64,000 nt of DNA from Cyclobacterium salsum (GTDB lineage Bacteria; Bacteroidota; Bacteroidia; Cytophagales; Cyclobacteriaceae). The first letter of the stretch is position 1. Each line of letters begins with the position of its first letter. The stretch is taken from contig NZ_WNKG01000001.1 in the NCBI RefSeq assembly GCF_010119245.1, positions 310,001-374,000 on the forward strand, written 5' to 3'. A model generated the notes under the pieces. That model saw only the letters and a program-made list of their open reading frames with translations. It searched no databases and was not told where the DNA came from. Shown piece by piece: positions 8,679 through 17,966 of the stretch. A program made the translations under genes and the position numbers.

Positions 8679-9674
8679 ATGAAAAAAGCCTTTAAAATTT
8701 CGCTGATAATCATTGGATTTCTTGTTCTTCTAATTGGATTAGGTTACGCATTTTTCATCTACGAAAAACCGGTTGACCAGGGGGTTTTGGCAAAATTTAT
8801 GGAGGGCCAGCCCATTATCGATATGCATTTTCATATCACAAAAGGATATGTAGACAATGAACAGTATAATAAGCTGAACAGCAATATTGACCTGGCAAAA
8901 CTTCAATGGGTCAAAGATGATTATGCCCAAAATAACGTCGTTCTGGCATTGGGAGGAGGCAATGAAAAATATGCGCAGTTATATGCGGAATCAGACCTTT
9001 TCTGGGCCGGACTTATATTTCCCTGGAGTAATTTGGTAGAGCAGGATCAGCCATGCGAAACTGAATTTAGTTCTGAAAAAGCACTTCGGGAATACTATGA
9101 ATCGGGCCTCTTTAAAAGCATGGGGGAAAGTATGTATAACTATCACGGAATACCACCTTCTGACCCCCGCCTGGACCCTTATTGGAAGATAGCAGAGGAA
9201 TATGTTATCCCAGTGGGAATTCATTCTGATACAGGTCCACCATCGGTTGATGAGAAGGAAAGACCGCATTATGCACCTGAATACGCCAACCCGGAGCTTT
9301 TAAAACCCATTCTCGAAAAATATCCCAGGCTTAAGATATACCTGATGCACTATGGCGGATCTTATTCTGATGAAGCCATAGAACTAATGCACATGTATCC
9401 CCAGATTCACTATGAAATTTCAGCGGTCAGTTTATTTATGCCAAAAATTATTTGGGAGAGTAGTGTAAAGAAACTTTATGTGGAGGGACTGGGAGATCGG
9501 TTGATGTTTGCCTCTGATTACTTCGGAACAGTAAAAGAAAATATTGAGATCATCTACAGTATGGATTGGCTTACGGAAGAACAGAAAAGGGATGTTTTCT
9601 ACAACAATGCAGCTCGATTTTTGGAATTAAGCCCTGAACAAATTCAGGAACATCATGAGATGGTAAGACAGTGA
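8679..9674 (+). CDS. Membrane-anchored amidohydrolase-2-like TIM-barrel protein
   Basis: The ATG at 8679 is preferred over an in-frame TTG at 8670. An N-terminal membrane segment (about residues 5-28) is followed by a barrel of PF04909 type. The first strand carries the metal motif IIDMHFHI (DxHxH). A central VGIHSDTG gives a further His. KIYLMHYGG gives another, and DRLMFASDYFG supplies the late-strand Asp. Family members are metal-dependent hydrolases or decarboxylases. The substrate is not evident. Codon use is AT-rich and native. A related but separate lipoprotein lies at 47392-48504. Downstream is an unassigned gene fragment. Confidence 0.85.
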   Translation: MKKAFKISLIIIGFLVLLIGLGYAFFIYEKPVDQGVLAKFMEGQPIIDMHFHITKGYVDNEQYNKLNSNIDLAKLQWVKDDYAQNNVVLALGGGNEKYAQLYAESDLFWAGLIFPWSNLVEQDQPCETEFSSEKALREYYESGLFKSMGESMYNYHGIPPSDPRLDPYWKIAEEYVIPVGIHSDTGPPSVDEKERPHYAPEYANPELLKPILEKYPRLKIYLMHYGGSYSDEAIELMHMYPQIHYEISAVSLFMPKIIWESSVKKLYVEGLGDRLMFASDYFGTVKENIEIIYSMDWLTEEQKRDVFYNNAARFLELSPEQIQEHHEMVRQ

Positions 9675-9726
9675 CAATAAAGATGCATAACACCATCCGG
9701 AACGTGTGATCGGATTAATCTATTAA

Positions 9727-10230
9727 GAAAATCCATTGGTAATTCAGGACCTTACTGATCCACTTGTTAGGGAATTTGCTAAAATTGCATGGCAGGGCGC
9801 CTGCGATCTTCAGGAAAAAGCTTTAGTCATAGTGGGATCCCGTGCAGCTTACCGCCCGGACTTTCTTTTTGATAAAGATCTGCGCATCAATATACCTGCA
9901 ATTCGTTTTTCTTTAAATGATACTATAGATTTCCATCTCAGAAGGATTCAAGGAGTGGATATGTATGCTGCTGACGATAATTGTGGCAATGTTGCTTTAC
10001 AGGAATATTTTAAAGCACTGGCTGCTGATAAGGAAAAGATGGAATACATAGGTAAAAAACTCAGAAAATCAGACCTTTCAAAGGAGGTTGACCATGCGAT
10101 GGAGCATGTCTTTGGTGATCAACTATAAACAATTTTAGTAGATCTTGAACAGGAATTTTATCAGCCTCAAATTCCTCATATAAAAAGATTTTTGGAAAAG
10201 CTTGAAGCTTACTGGAATAAAGATAATTAA
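9727..10230 (+). pseudogene. Unrecognised protein, probably the C-terminal part of a broken gene
   Basis: A frame opens after a TAA at 9724 and runs 134 codons to TAA at 10126-10128. It continues in the same frame past that stop for 33 codons (VDLEQEFYQPQIPHIKRFLE) to TAA at 10228-10230. No ATG sits at a sensible start: the first candidate is a TTG at 9736. The protein is soluble, mixed alpha/beta, with no signal peptide, and includes VGSRAAYRPDFLFDKDL and a DDNCGN segment. I do not recognise the family. The missing start and the internal stop suggest a decayed gene; a short intact protein from 9736 to 10128 is the alternative. Confidence 0.4.
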
Positions 10231-10270
10231 CATTTAGTAATGATTTATGTACGCTAAACTTCTGCACATT

Positions 10271-11968
10271 ATGAAAAAAATATTATTAGCCGGATTGGTT
10301 TTAATTTTCGGCACTATAGGCACGGCACAACCTCAGCATCTTGACAAATCAACAGGAACAGAAGTCGAAGTTTGCAGTATTGATTCAATTTTTAATGATA
10401 TTAACTGCGATGATTCTCCCGGTTGTTCGGTTGGCGTTTTTCGGGCGGGTGAGATAATTTTCTCAAAGGGATATGGCATGGCCAGTCTGGAGCACAATAT
10501 AAGCCTGTCGCCGAACAGTAAAATAAATTTAGGTTCTGTTTCCAAACAGTTCACCGCTTTGTCTGTCATTCTTCTGGATCAGAAGGGCAAGCTTTCAATT
10601 GACGATCCCATTCGTAAGTATTTACCTGAGCTCCCGGAATATGCCGCCCCTGTCACTATACGCCACCTCATACATCACACCGGTGGGATAAGAGACAATG
10701 TAGCGCTCCTGCGGTTGGCTCGTGGCCAGGTGGAAAGTGACAGCGATGAGGTGATCAAAAGTATGCTGGAATGGCAGAGCAGATTAAACTTCAATCCAGG
10801 CGAAAATTTTATGTATAGTTCTGCGGGTTACAGCTTATTGGCAATGATTGTAGAGCGCGTAAGCGGAAAATCGTTTAAGGAATTTACGAAGCAGGAGATA
10901 TTTGATCCGCTTGGTATGGAGAGCAGCAGGTTTCTTTCCCATGCCACCTCCAAAAACCGGGCATTGGCCTATGTACCTTACGGAGATAATAAGTATCGAC
11001 TAAGTATTCCAACACACAGTTTGGTCGGTACCACTGGTTTATATACCACGATTGAAGACCTGGCAAAGTGGGATAAAAATTTCTATGATATGCAGGTGGG
11101 CGGTAGTGAAGGGATTTCGCTTATGCAAATTCCGGGTCGGCTGAATTCAGGGCAGGAACTTTCTTATGCCTCAGGTTTACTAATAGATTCTTATCGCGGT
11201 CTGAAGACCGTATGGCACGGTGGATTTGATCCCGGATATACTTCTATGCTGCTTCGCTTTCCCGAGGAGCATCTTACTGTGGCGATATTATGCAATATAA
11301 CATCAGCCAACCCCTGGGAGCGGGCTTATAAGGTAGCAGATCTTTATCTGGGTAATGAGATGGATGAGGAACAGGTGGCAACAGGTCTCAATTATGAAAA
11401 TGTGACTTTAAGCCATAAAGAGCTGGAGGTGTTTACAGGTATCTATAAAAGCAGGGATGGAATAATGGTTCAAAGTTTTGACGAAAAGGATGGACAATTG
11501 ATTGCCACCATAGGAAATACTCAGTATCCGTTGTCGCATATCGGAAACCGTCAGTTCAGCGATGGGATTACGCATTATGTTTTGTCTTTTACAGAATCAG
11601 GTGAAGGAGACGCCATGACAGCAAGTTGGTCCCCAAATCCTAGACCAATTAAGGGGGATTCTTTAAAGCTTGACCGGATCAGCCCTCGTTGGAATCCTGT
11701 CCATAATGAACTCTCCGAATTTACCGGCTCTTTCTTTAACGAAGAGCTTGATGCAAACTGGAAAATAGTTCAGAATGATGATGGATTAGTTCTTAAAAGA
11801 TGGGGTATTGAAGATCAATTCCTGGAACCGCTGAATAAAGATGTTTTTGCTTTTAAGGGAAATACTTCACCACGCCTGGAGTTCAAACGGGAAGATAATG
11901 GAAGAATAAATCATATTGAAGTTTCAAACGAGCAGATTTTAGGAATAAAATTTTTGAAAAGAAATTAA
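10271..11968 (+). CDS. Secreted serine hydrolase, class C beta-lactamase-like
   Basis: The ATG at 10271 gives a clean signal peptide (MKKILLAGLVLIFG, ending TAQ) and is preferred over an upstream in-frame ATG at 10247. The protein is about 565 residues. S89-V-S-K92 is the SxxK motif, YSSAGY is the second motif with Ser in place of the common Asn, and HGG is the third. A C-terminal beta-rich extension of about 200 residues follows. It is paralogous to the hydrolase at 4313-6283 but lacks that protein's N-terminal beta domain. The role is probably periplasmic ester or amide hydrolysis; the substrate is unknown. Codon use is native. Confidence 0.92.
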   Translation: MKKILLAGLVLIFGTIGTAQPQHLDKSTGTEVEVCSIDSIFNDINCDDSPGCSVGVFRAGEIIFSKGYGMASLEHNISLSPNSKINLGSVSKQFTALSVILLDQKGKLSIDDPIRKYLPELPEYAAPVTIRHLIHHTGGIRDNVALLRLARGQVESDSDEVIKSMLEWQSRLNFNPGENFMYSSAGYSLLAMIVERVSGKSFKEFTKQEIFDPLGMESSRFLSHATSKNRALAYVPYGDNKYRLSIPTHSLVGTTGLYTTIEDLAKWDKNFYDMQVGGSEGISLMQIPGRLNSGQELSYASGLLIDSYRGLKTVWHGGFDPGYTSMLLRFPEEHLTVAILCNITSANPWERAYKVADLYLGNEMDEEQVATGLNYENVTLSHKELEVFTGIYKSRDGIMVQSFDEKDGQLIATIGNTQYPLSHIGNRQFSDGITHYVLSFTESGEGDAMTASWSPNPRPIKGDSLKLDRISPRWNPVHNELSEFTGSFFNEELDANWKIVQNDDGLVLKRWGIEDQFLEPLNKDVFAFKGNTSPRLEFKREDNGRINHIEVSNEQILGIKFLKRN

Positions 11969-12203
11969 CTACCAGATGATAAAAAAATAAAATTCCTGCC
12001 TCACCTCGTCCTGGTCCATGGTCTGCTAATCGCAAGGCATGGGAAATGAGGTTAAGAAGGTAGCGCATGAGATAAACCAGGAGTAAAGTATAAAAAAGAC
12101 CAAACGCCTAACAATGAACAAAATGACACTTTCTCCCAAAAAACCAGCCCCATTCAAGACCCTATCGATTTTGGTAACAATTTGCATTTCACTTTCAATA
12201 ATT

Positions 12204-12941
12204 ATGAAAGACAAATGGAAAATTTTCTTTAACCTGCTTCTGATATTCTATCTGATATCCGGTTGCACTTCTCATGATACAAATTCCAACCTCTCTCCGG
12301 TGCTGTGGATGGAGGATTACAACAGATATATGAAGGCACAGATCTCAGCGAGGACCGAGGCAGAAGTTGCCATCGGAGAAAACGGGGCGATAACCGTAGC
12401 CCATAATCCCCTGGCTGCAAGAGCCGGTCTGGAGGCGCTGAAACAAGGGGGTAATGCTATTGACGCAGCGTTAACGACGGTCTCTTATGCAGGTGGCATT
12501 GACGGCGGGTTATCCGGCAAGTTATTTTGGCGTGATGGAGATGGTCTATTTTGAGGCCGCTACAGGAAAAACCTATACCATAAATGCTGATTGGAATACG
12601 GTGCTGAATGAACTCGATCCGCTGACCATTCCACAATTAAATCCAAGGCACTTCTCAATTTTACCCGTTTCGGGATGAGTGTAGACGAGGCAATCAATGC
12701 GCCCGATTTCTTCGTCCCCTTGCCGGAACCGGAAAGCGGGGAGCTTATTATCAGAGTGCCTGCAGGAAGTTTTCCACTGGAGTTGCTGAAAGGAACAGGG
12801 TATAAATACCTGGAAATTACTTCCAGGGATGTCAGGCCCCACGGCGGAGGCACCTGGGTGGGTCTTAGCCGGGATAGTACAACTGGTGAATACACGGCCG
12901 CCTCCAACAATTACGGTAATAGCGGAGCCGTGGCTTATTGA
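12204..12941 (+). pseudogene. Gamma-glutamyltransferase remnant with frameshifts and a large internal deletion
   Basis: The frame from ATG 12204 encodes a lipoprotein leader ending at a Cys in LISGC. It continues into EVAIGENGAITVAHNPLAA and ALKQGGNAIDAALTT, the N-terminus of the gamma-glutamyltranspeptidase fold, and stops at 12554. A second frame (to about 12678) carries SYFGVMEMVYFEAATGKTY and ADWNTVLNELDPLTIP. A third (12675-12941) is a family C-terminus with DVRPHGGGTWVGLSRD. The autocatalytic Thr region that separates the large and small subunits is missing. Intact enzymes hydrolyse or transfer gamma-glutamyl groups from glutathione; this copy cannot. Confidence 0.8.
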
Positions 12942-12967
12942 GAATAAAACACTGAAAATCAAATATC

Positions 12968-13390
12968 ATGAAAACACCACTTATTAATTTTAGCAGATTC
13001 TTTATTGGAATACTATTCTTTCTTCTAAACCCGACTCTAGTATTCAGTCAGGCACCAGAGTACACGGTCGAAGAAGCGGCTGCATGGCTAGACGCATTAT
13101 TTTGGCTAAACACCGAGTTCGTCACCACCGGAAGGGAGAACCTTCGAGAACTCGGCCAAAAATTCCAGATTCCCGTGATGTTCTTCCATGGCCGATTCGA
13201 TTTAACTCCTCCCATTGAGAACGTCCAGGCTTATCACGACTAGGTTGAAGCCCCCTATAAACGTCTGGTGACTTAAGAGCGAAGCGCGCATAACCCCTTC
13301 ATCGAGGAACCTTGACGGTTCCTAGTCGCCCTGTTGGAATACGTGCTGCCATTGACCGAAGGGGCCGCAACATATGAGAAACACCGTTGA
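12968..13390 (+). pseudogene. Alpha/beta hydrolase remnant: signal peptide fused to C-terminal end, with stops
   Basis: The 91-codon frame 12968-13243 starts with an AT-rich signal peptide (ending VFSQAPEY). It then passes into the last part of an alpha/beta hydrolase (IPVMFFHGRFDLTPPIENV, the strand carrying the catalytic Asp). After the stop at 13241-13243 the same frame continues as VEAPYKRLVT, stop, ERSAHNPFIEEP with the catalytic His, stop, and a final helix up to about 13390. The nucleophile elbow (GxSxG) is absent. So the start and end remain, the middle is lost, and stops have accumulated. The body is more GC-rich than the leader. Confidence 0.75.
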
Positions 13391-13505
13391 GCCAGCACAG
13401 ATCTACCGGGCGTTGGGGATTGAGCCGTGTTGTGAAGAATGATGGATAACCCTGTTACCTGCTAATAAGGGCTGATTATTATGCCCAATCAATAAATTGA
13501 AAATT

Positions 13506-14963
13506 ATGAAACGATTCAACCTTATCCCCAAACTTGCCCGAATTACTTTGATTCTTTGTGTAGCTTTATTCATTATCATAAATATCCAGGTACTGTACGG
13601 GTCAATTTCAGCACCCTCCGATTACGAAAGTGAGCGTCCTTCCGGGGTGAGCGAAACTGATACCATATACGTGGCTCCTCCCACCGGAGAAAAAGAAACC
13701 GACCGAGCGAGCATTCTGGCTGCATTGGAGGGGGTTGAGCCCAGCGGTACGATACAGTTCTCGGCTGGGACGTATCTGATCGGGCCGATCATCCGTGTGC
13801 CCACGGATGAGATCACCCTGCTCGGCCATCCCGGAAGCACCGTGATTCGCGGATGTGAACCAGACGACTTTCCTGAGTTTCCCTCAGCGCTCTTTGCCTG
13901 CCATGGTTTCGAGCTCACAGGGGCCCGGCAAACCGTGCGAAATCTAACTTTTGAATATGCCTGGCCCGGTCTCTTCATCGGCTGTTGCTTTCCAGATGAT
14001 GAGGAAGCAATGGAAACTAAAAATCCCGGACAGCGAAAGCAGCCTGGCGGACACCTAATCGAGAACAACACTTTCAAATACTCGCCGAATGGGCTCCGCG
14101 TTATTGGAGAGCTGGAAGAGGACGTTGTGGTGCGCGATAACAGTTTCGTGGATGTCTACCACGCCATCGGCATCAATGGAGGCGCGGTCCACTTTCTGGA
14201 TAATGAAATCTACGTGAGGGAGCCGGAGCGGGTACCGATCTCAACACATCCGGGAGGGGCAATCGGTGTGAGCCCCTTCGGGCAGGGTTCGGACCGAACT
14301 TCCTGCGCTGGCAACGTCATTGCCGGCAATCGAATAACCGGTCATCCGGAAGCGATTGGGATCAGGGTCTACGAACCGGGAGAGAGCTGCCTGCATAACG
14401 TGATCCGTGACAACACGATTATGGTTGAGAGGGTCAGATTCATTGAGCCGTGGTTTGGCATTAGGTTCAGCGATGAAAATGACCACACCCTTGTCGGGTA
14501 TCCTATCGTCCTGCTGAATATCCCTGCTAACAGAGAGGACACGGTCAACGTCGGCCAGGAGGCGCTCATCGAGTATAACATCATCGAGAACAATCACATC
14601 ATCGGCGCAGAGGGACTTGGGATCATGGTGAAGAAGGCTTCACGGAACCGCATCGTCGGCAACATCATCGCCGGCATCCGCCCGCGAGATCCATTCCCCG
14701 GAAATGATCTGCACAGTTGGCCACCTGAGTGGGAGTCAGCCAACGGCTCCGCCATCTGGATCTCGCCCGGCAGTAACGAGAATGAGATTATGGGCAACAC
14801 CTTTGAGGAGGTCGATTCCTTTGCAGTTTTTATTGAGGGCGACAGCAACCGGGTGGAACTGAATAACAAAAACGACAACGTACAGGACCTGGGAAATGGA
14901 AATCAGGTATCCAGTTCCGACAATGCTGACGAGAGCGAACTCGAAAAAAACCGGCTAAAATAG
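13506..14963 (+). CDS. Exported right-handed beta-helix repeat protein
   Basis: The ATG at 13506 is preferred over a TTG at 13497. The N-terminal hydrophobic segment (about residues 10-33) is a signal peptide or anchor. After a Ser-rich linker comes a parallel beta-helix of NosD/pectate-lyase-like type. Repeats of the form N-x-I-x-x-N (for example NTFKYSPNGLRV, NVIAGNRITGH, NNHIIGAEGLGIMV, NRIVGNIIAGI) cover about residues 110-465. Such folds bind or cleave polysaccharides, but no catalytic set is evident. The first ~40 codons and the last ~30 are AT-rich while the helix body is GC-rich, implying a transferred body with native ends. It lies between a decayed hydrolase and an inverted-repeat array. 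Confidence 0.8.
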   Translation: MKRFNLIPKLARITLILCVALFIIINIQVLYGSISAPSDYESERPSGVSETDTIYVAPPTGEKETDRASILAALEGVEPSGTIQFSAGTYLIGPIIRVPTDEITLLGHPGSTVIRGCEPDDFPEFPSALFACHGFELTGARQTVRNLTFEYAWPGLFIGCCFPDDEEAMETKNPGQRKQPGGHLIENNTFKYSPNGLRVIGELEEDVVVRDNSFVDVYHAIGINGGAVHFLDNEIYVREPERVPISTHPGGAIGVSPFGQGSDRTSCAGNVIAGNRITGHPEAIGIRVYEPGESCLHNVIRDNTIMVERVRFIEPWFGIRFSDENDHTLVGYPIVLLNIPANREDTVNVGQEALIEYNIIENNHIIGAEGLGIMVKKASRNRIVGNIIAGIRPRDPFPGNDLHSWPPEWESANGSAIWISPGSNENEIMGNTFEEVDSFAVFIEGDSNRVELNNKNDNVQDLGNGNQVSSSDNADESELEKNRLK

Positions 14964-14964
14964 T

Positions 14965-15160
14965 AGAACAAGTTCGTCGAAACCCGGTGGATCCGGCTGC
15001 AGTACATGGATTTCGGCGGCCAATGGCTGCCTGTTATATTTGTTCAGGATTTTCATAACTAGTTTGAAGGTAAACATTTTAACCCAGAATGGATAAATTT
15101 CTACGCACGATTTATCGACTCGATAACAGGCAGCACAGCATTCAACTTGTTTCGCCGGAT
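14965..15160 (+). pseudogene. Unassigned GC-rich coding remnant
   Basis: Directly after the beta-helix gene one frame reads FVETRWIRLQYMDFGGQW up to about 15055. After a TAG it continues as HFNPEWINFYARFIDSITGS and ends in LFRRMQ. The amino acid pattern looks like real protein with an internal stop. No start or family is evident. Between here and 15384 I see nothing else convincing. Confidence 0.3.
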
Positions 15161-15384
15161 GCAATGAATGAAATCATGTGCCGTCGGCTGGCATATCTAC
15201 CGGAGTACTTGGTGTTAGGAAAACAAGGGCAAGGAGCTGGCCAGAGACCGAACCATACGGACCCAATAACACACGAGAAGGAGGTTCGCGGAGGGCTATT
15301 TTAAAATGTCAACCAATAAATTTAAACTATATTTTTTCAATAAATACCAATAGGTCCGTAAACTTTTTGTAAGGGTGAAAAATG

Positions 15385-15770
15385 GAACCATATAAGGCAT
15401 TTTAGAGGCCTTTGAGATCGAAAATCGCCCTTCCCTCGCTTTAAAGCTCTATATTATATAGAAAATTTTCAAAAAAACTTATATTACCTTATATGCCTTA
15501 TATGATTCAAAAAAAGGAACTATATGAGGCTCTTAAGGGTATATTAGAGGGGCTTGAAATGAAAAATCACTCTTCCCTCGATTTAATGCTGCGAATTATA
15601 CAGGAAATTAACATAAAATATCTTATATGCTCTCGTGCGCCTTATATGGTTCAAAAAAAAGGAGCTATCTGAGGCTCTTAAGGGCATATCAGTGAGAGCT
15701 AAGACAGAAAAATAGCCTTTCCGCGCTATATAACGTGTGTGTTGGAGAAGAAAAAAATGGCTCCAGCTCC
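15385..15770. repeat. Tandem array of ~130-bp units bounded by 14-bp terminal inverted repeats
   Basis: Three degenerate units follow each other. The left ends are gaaccatataaggc (15385-15398), gaactatatgaggc (15517-15530) and gagctatctgaggc (15662-15675). The right ends are gccttatatgattc (15495-15508) and gccttatatggttc (15639-15652). The right end of unit 2 is the exact reverse complement of the left end of unit 1. A-runs of 7-9 bases separate the units. The interiors share a cttccctcg block. The third unit has lost its right end. No ORF is carried, so it resembles a non-autonomous or palindromic intergenic repeat. Confidence 0.7.
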
Positions 15771-16076
15771 TATTATAATAAGATCTTATCTGTACTTATA
15801 CCAGGTTTTTTTTTGCCACTGTATTGAAGTATGTATTGACTTTGACAGAGGGGTATCTGAATAGGATGAAAACCACTTCACCACATTCTTATCTAATTTT
15901 ATATTTCCAGGAAACAGGTATATCACCATCCAATTTTGAAACAACTGTAATTGAAACCATGAGTTTACTGAGAAAGACTACCTTTGAAATAAAATTCCTT
16001 GAACAGAAGTCCTAAAGCCTGGATACCGCATTATACAGTACCAGGGGACAACTAAAAGAAACTAAAAGCGGAATCA

Positions 16077-17462
16077 TTACCCTTCAGGAACAATATTGTG
16101 ATTCATGCTGAAGAAATTATCGGGATCCCATTTTCTTTTAACCCTTGCTAACCTGTCATAATTTTCTCCATAAGCAGCTTTAACACGCTCTTTTTCATCC
16201 TGGCTTAATAAGTTGACATACACGCCACCGGTCGCTTCTATTTGCATGGCTCGGGAAAATTCCTTGGCCCATTTTATGTTTTCTCCATCCTTTGAGGGAT
16301 CATCCCATCCGGGAAAGATATGCAATGAATAGGCAGCATCCCTATGGGGAAATGCAGTGGCAGCGAGATCTACCCGGTTTACTTCCCCACCCATAGGTTC
16401 GAGATAAGCGACAGTAAAAGGCCCTGGAAGCAATTCGGTATTTTTTATCAAGGTTTCAATCGCTGTGTCACTTAATTTATCCAGGTAGTGCGCCCTTGTA
16501 AACCACCTTAGTCCTTTTGGCATTCCTGCATCAAATGATTTTTGAATGGCGGTATATTCCATCGGTTGAATGAAACTGAGAAATGGATTTCCAAACGTTT
16601 TTAAGGATTGTAATTCTGCCCTTCCTTTTTCAGGATTTCCGGAATGACAGGCGATGAAAGCACAGGTTGTTTTCCCGTGATATTCCGGAGGGAAAGGCTC
16701 AACGGGGGGAACTTTCAGAAAAAAAGCATAACAAGAGAGTTCATCCGGTGCTTTTCTCATAAATTCCCGGTAAAATTGAAGCACCAGTCCGCTGTCTTCA
16801 TAAGGAAAATAGGCCTGAAAGGATAGTACTTCTGGCCCAACCTCATGCAACTTAAATTTGAAAGCGGTAACAATGCCAAAATTTCCGCCTCCTCCACGAA
16901 CAGCCCAAAAAAGGTCTTCATTTTCACTTTCATTTGCCTTTACCAAATTGCCCTCGGCAGTGACAATATCCACGGAAAGTACATTATCAATGGTCATTCC
17001 AAACCTTCGTGAAAGGTATCCCGATCCTCCACCTAACGCCAGGCCACCTATTCCAATGTTGGACGCGGTCCCGGTGGTGGTAGCCAGTCCATATTTCTGG
17101 GCTTTTGCATCAAATTGCCCAACCGTAGCACCTCCCTCTACACGTGCCGTCTTTTGATGCTCATCCACCTCCACTTTGTGCATCGGTGATAGATCGATTA
17201 CCAGGCCATCATTACATACTGAATTCCCTGCATAGTCATGACCGCCGCCTTTAACAGCGACCATTACATCATTTTCTCTAGCAAAATTCACCGCAGCGAT
17301 TACCTCCTGGGGGCTTTCGCAGCGAGCAACCCCAGCCGGGTATCGATCATACAAACCATTCCACAATTGTCTTGCCGCATCGTATTGATCATCCTCCGGG
17401 AGTATCATTTCTCCCCTAAATTCCGTTGCAAACTCTTTAAATACAGCTTTGTTTTCCATCAT
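16077..17462 (-). CDS. FAD-linked oxidase, berberine-bridge-enzyme-like
   Basis: The protein is 461 residues with no signal peptide. The N-terminal FAD_binding_4 domain has AVKGGGHDYAG, whose His is the usual 8-alpha-histidyl FAD attachment site, then GLATTTGTASNIGIGGLALG with the glycine-rich loop. In bicovalent members a Cys follows the first Gly of that loop; here it is Ala, so a single covalent FAD link is expected. The C-terminal BBE motif is WDPDNFFSMNHNI. Such enzymes oxidise sugars, alcohols or plant-type metabolites with O2 or another acceptor. It stands alone on the minus strand, with about 500 bases of weakly coding sequence upstream. Confidence 0.92.
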   Translation of the reverse strand: MMENKAVFKEFATEFRGEMILPEDDQYDAARQLWNGLYDRYPAGVARCESPQEVIAAVNFARENDVMVAVKGGGHDYAGNSVCNDGLVIDLSPMHKVEVDEHQKTARVEGGATVGQFDAKAQKYGLATTTGTASNIGIGGLALGGGSGYLSRRFGMTIDNVLSVDIVTAEGNLVKANESENEDLFWAVRGGGGNFGIVTAFKFKLHEVGPEVLSFQAYFPYEDSGLVLQFYREFMRKAPDELSCYAFFLKVPPVEPFPPEYHGKTTCAFIACHSGNPEKGRAELQSLKTFGNPFLSFIQPMEYTAIQKSFDAGMPKGLRWFTRAHYLDKLSDTAIETLIKNTELLPGPFTVAYLEPMGGEVNRVDLAATAFPHRDAAYSLHIFPGWDDPSKDGENIKWAKEFSRAMQIEATGGVYVNLLSQDEKERVKAAYGENYDRLARVKRKWDPDNFFSMNHNIVPEG

Positions 17463-17719
17463 TTTAGATTTTAATAATAAGAAATTTTAAGTCTCAGGAA
17501 TTTCTAAATTCCATTAAACCGGGTCAATGATAATAAATCGCCAAAAGCAGGTTCAGCTGGGTTAGTGTTCTTGAAAAATAGTTTTGCCTTAGATTATAAA
17601 TCAATTATAATTTTAAAAATTAACCCAAAGGTTTTGGCCGGTCTACCTCAACCTGATTTTCAGAACTCATCTTCAAAAACACAACGAATCGCAATTCCAA
17701 AACCGGAAGCTATTTGGGG

Positions 17720-17830
17720 CCCTCCCCGGAATATTCCTTCTCGATACGTGACCAATACTCACCCTCCGCCTCAAGAATGGCACCTCGTTGCATAGCATTC
17801 TCAATGAACTTTGCTCCTGTTCTTCAAAAT
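17720..17830 (-). pseudogene. Unassigned C-terminal remnant in the 17463-17966 spacer
   Basis: On the minus strand a 35-codon frame ends in TAG near 17722 and reads FIENAMQRGAILEAEGEYW followed by a charged tail. It looks like the C-terminus of a small helical protein, but no start is present and the family is not recognised. The rest of this 500-base spacer is AT-rich, especially 17830-17935, and shows nothing further. Confidence 0.25.
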
Positions 17831-17966
17831 TCGGTTTTATAATACCAAAATTTTTATATTTAATTATTAATATAGTAAATAAAATGTAAAATTATATAAA
17901 TATGAAATAAATATTATATGTACTTCCGGACTAGATACATTTACGGCACTAAAGCATTAAAGCACC

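Noticed and set aside
12114-12203. Upstream extension of the gamma-glutamyltransferase frame
   Set aside because: The lipoprotein leader starting at 12204 explains the start better; the extra codons add a second unrelated hydrophobic stretch.
15824-16015. 63-codon ORF between the inverted-repeat array and the FAD oxidase gene
   Set aside because: No start context, no family resemblance, AT-rich; probably incidental.
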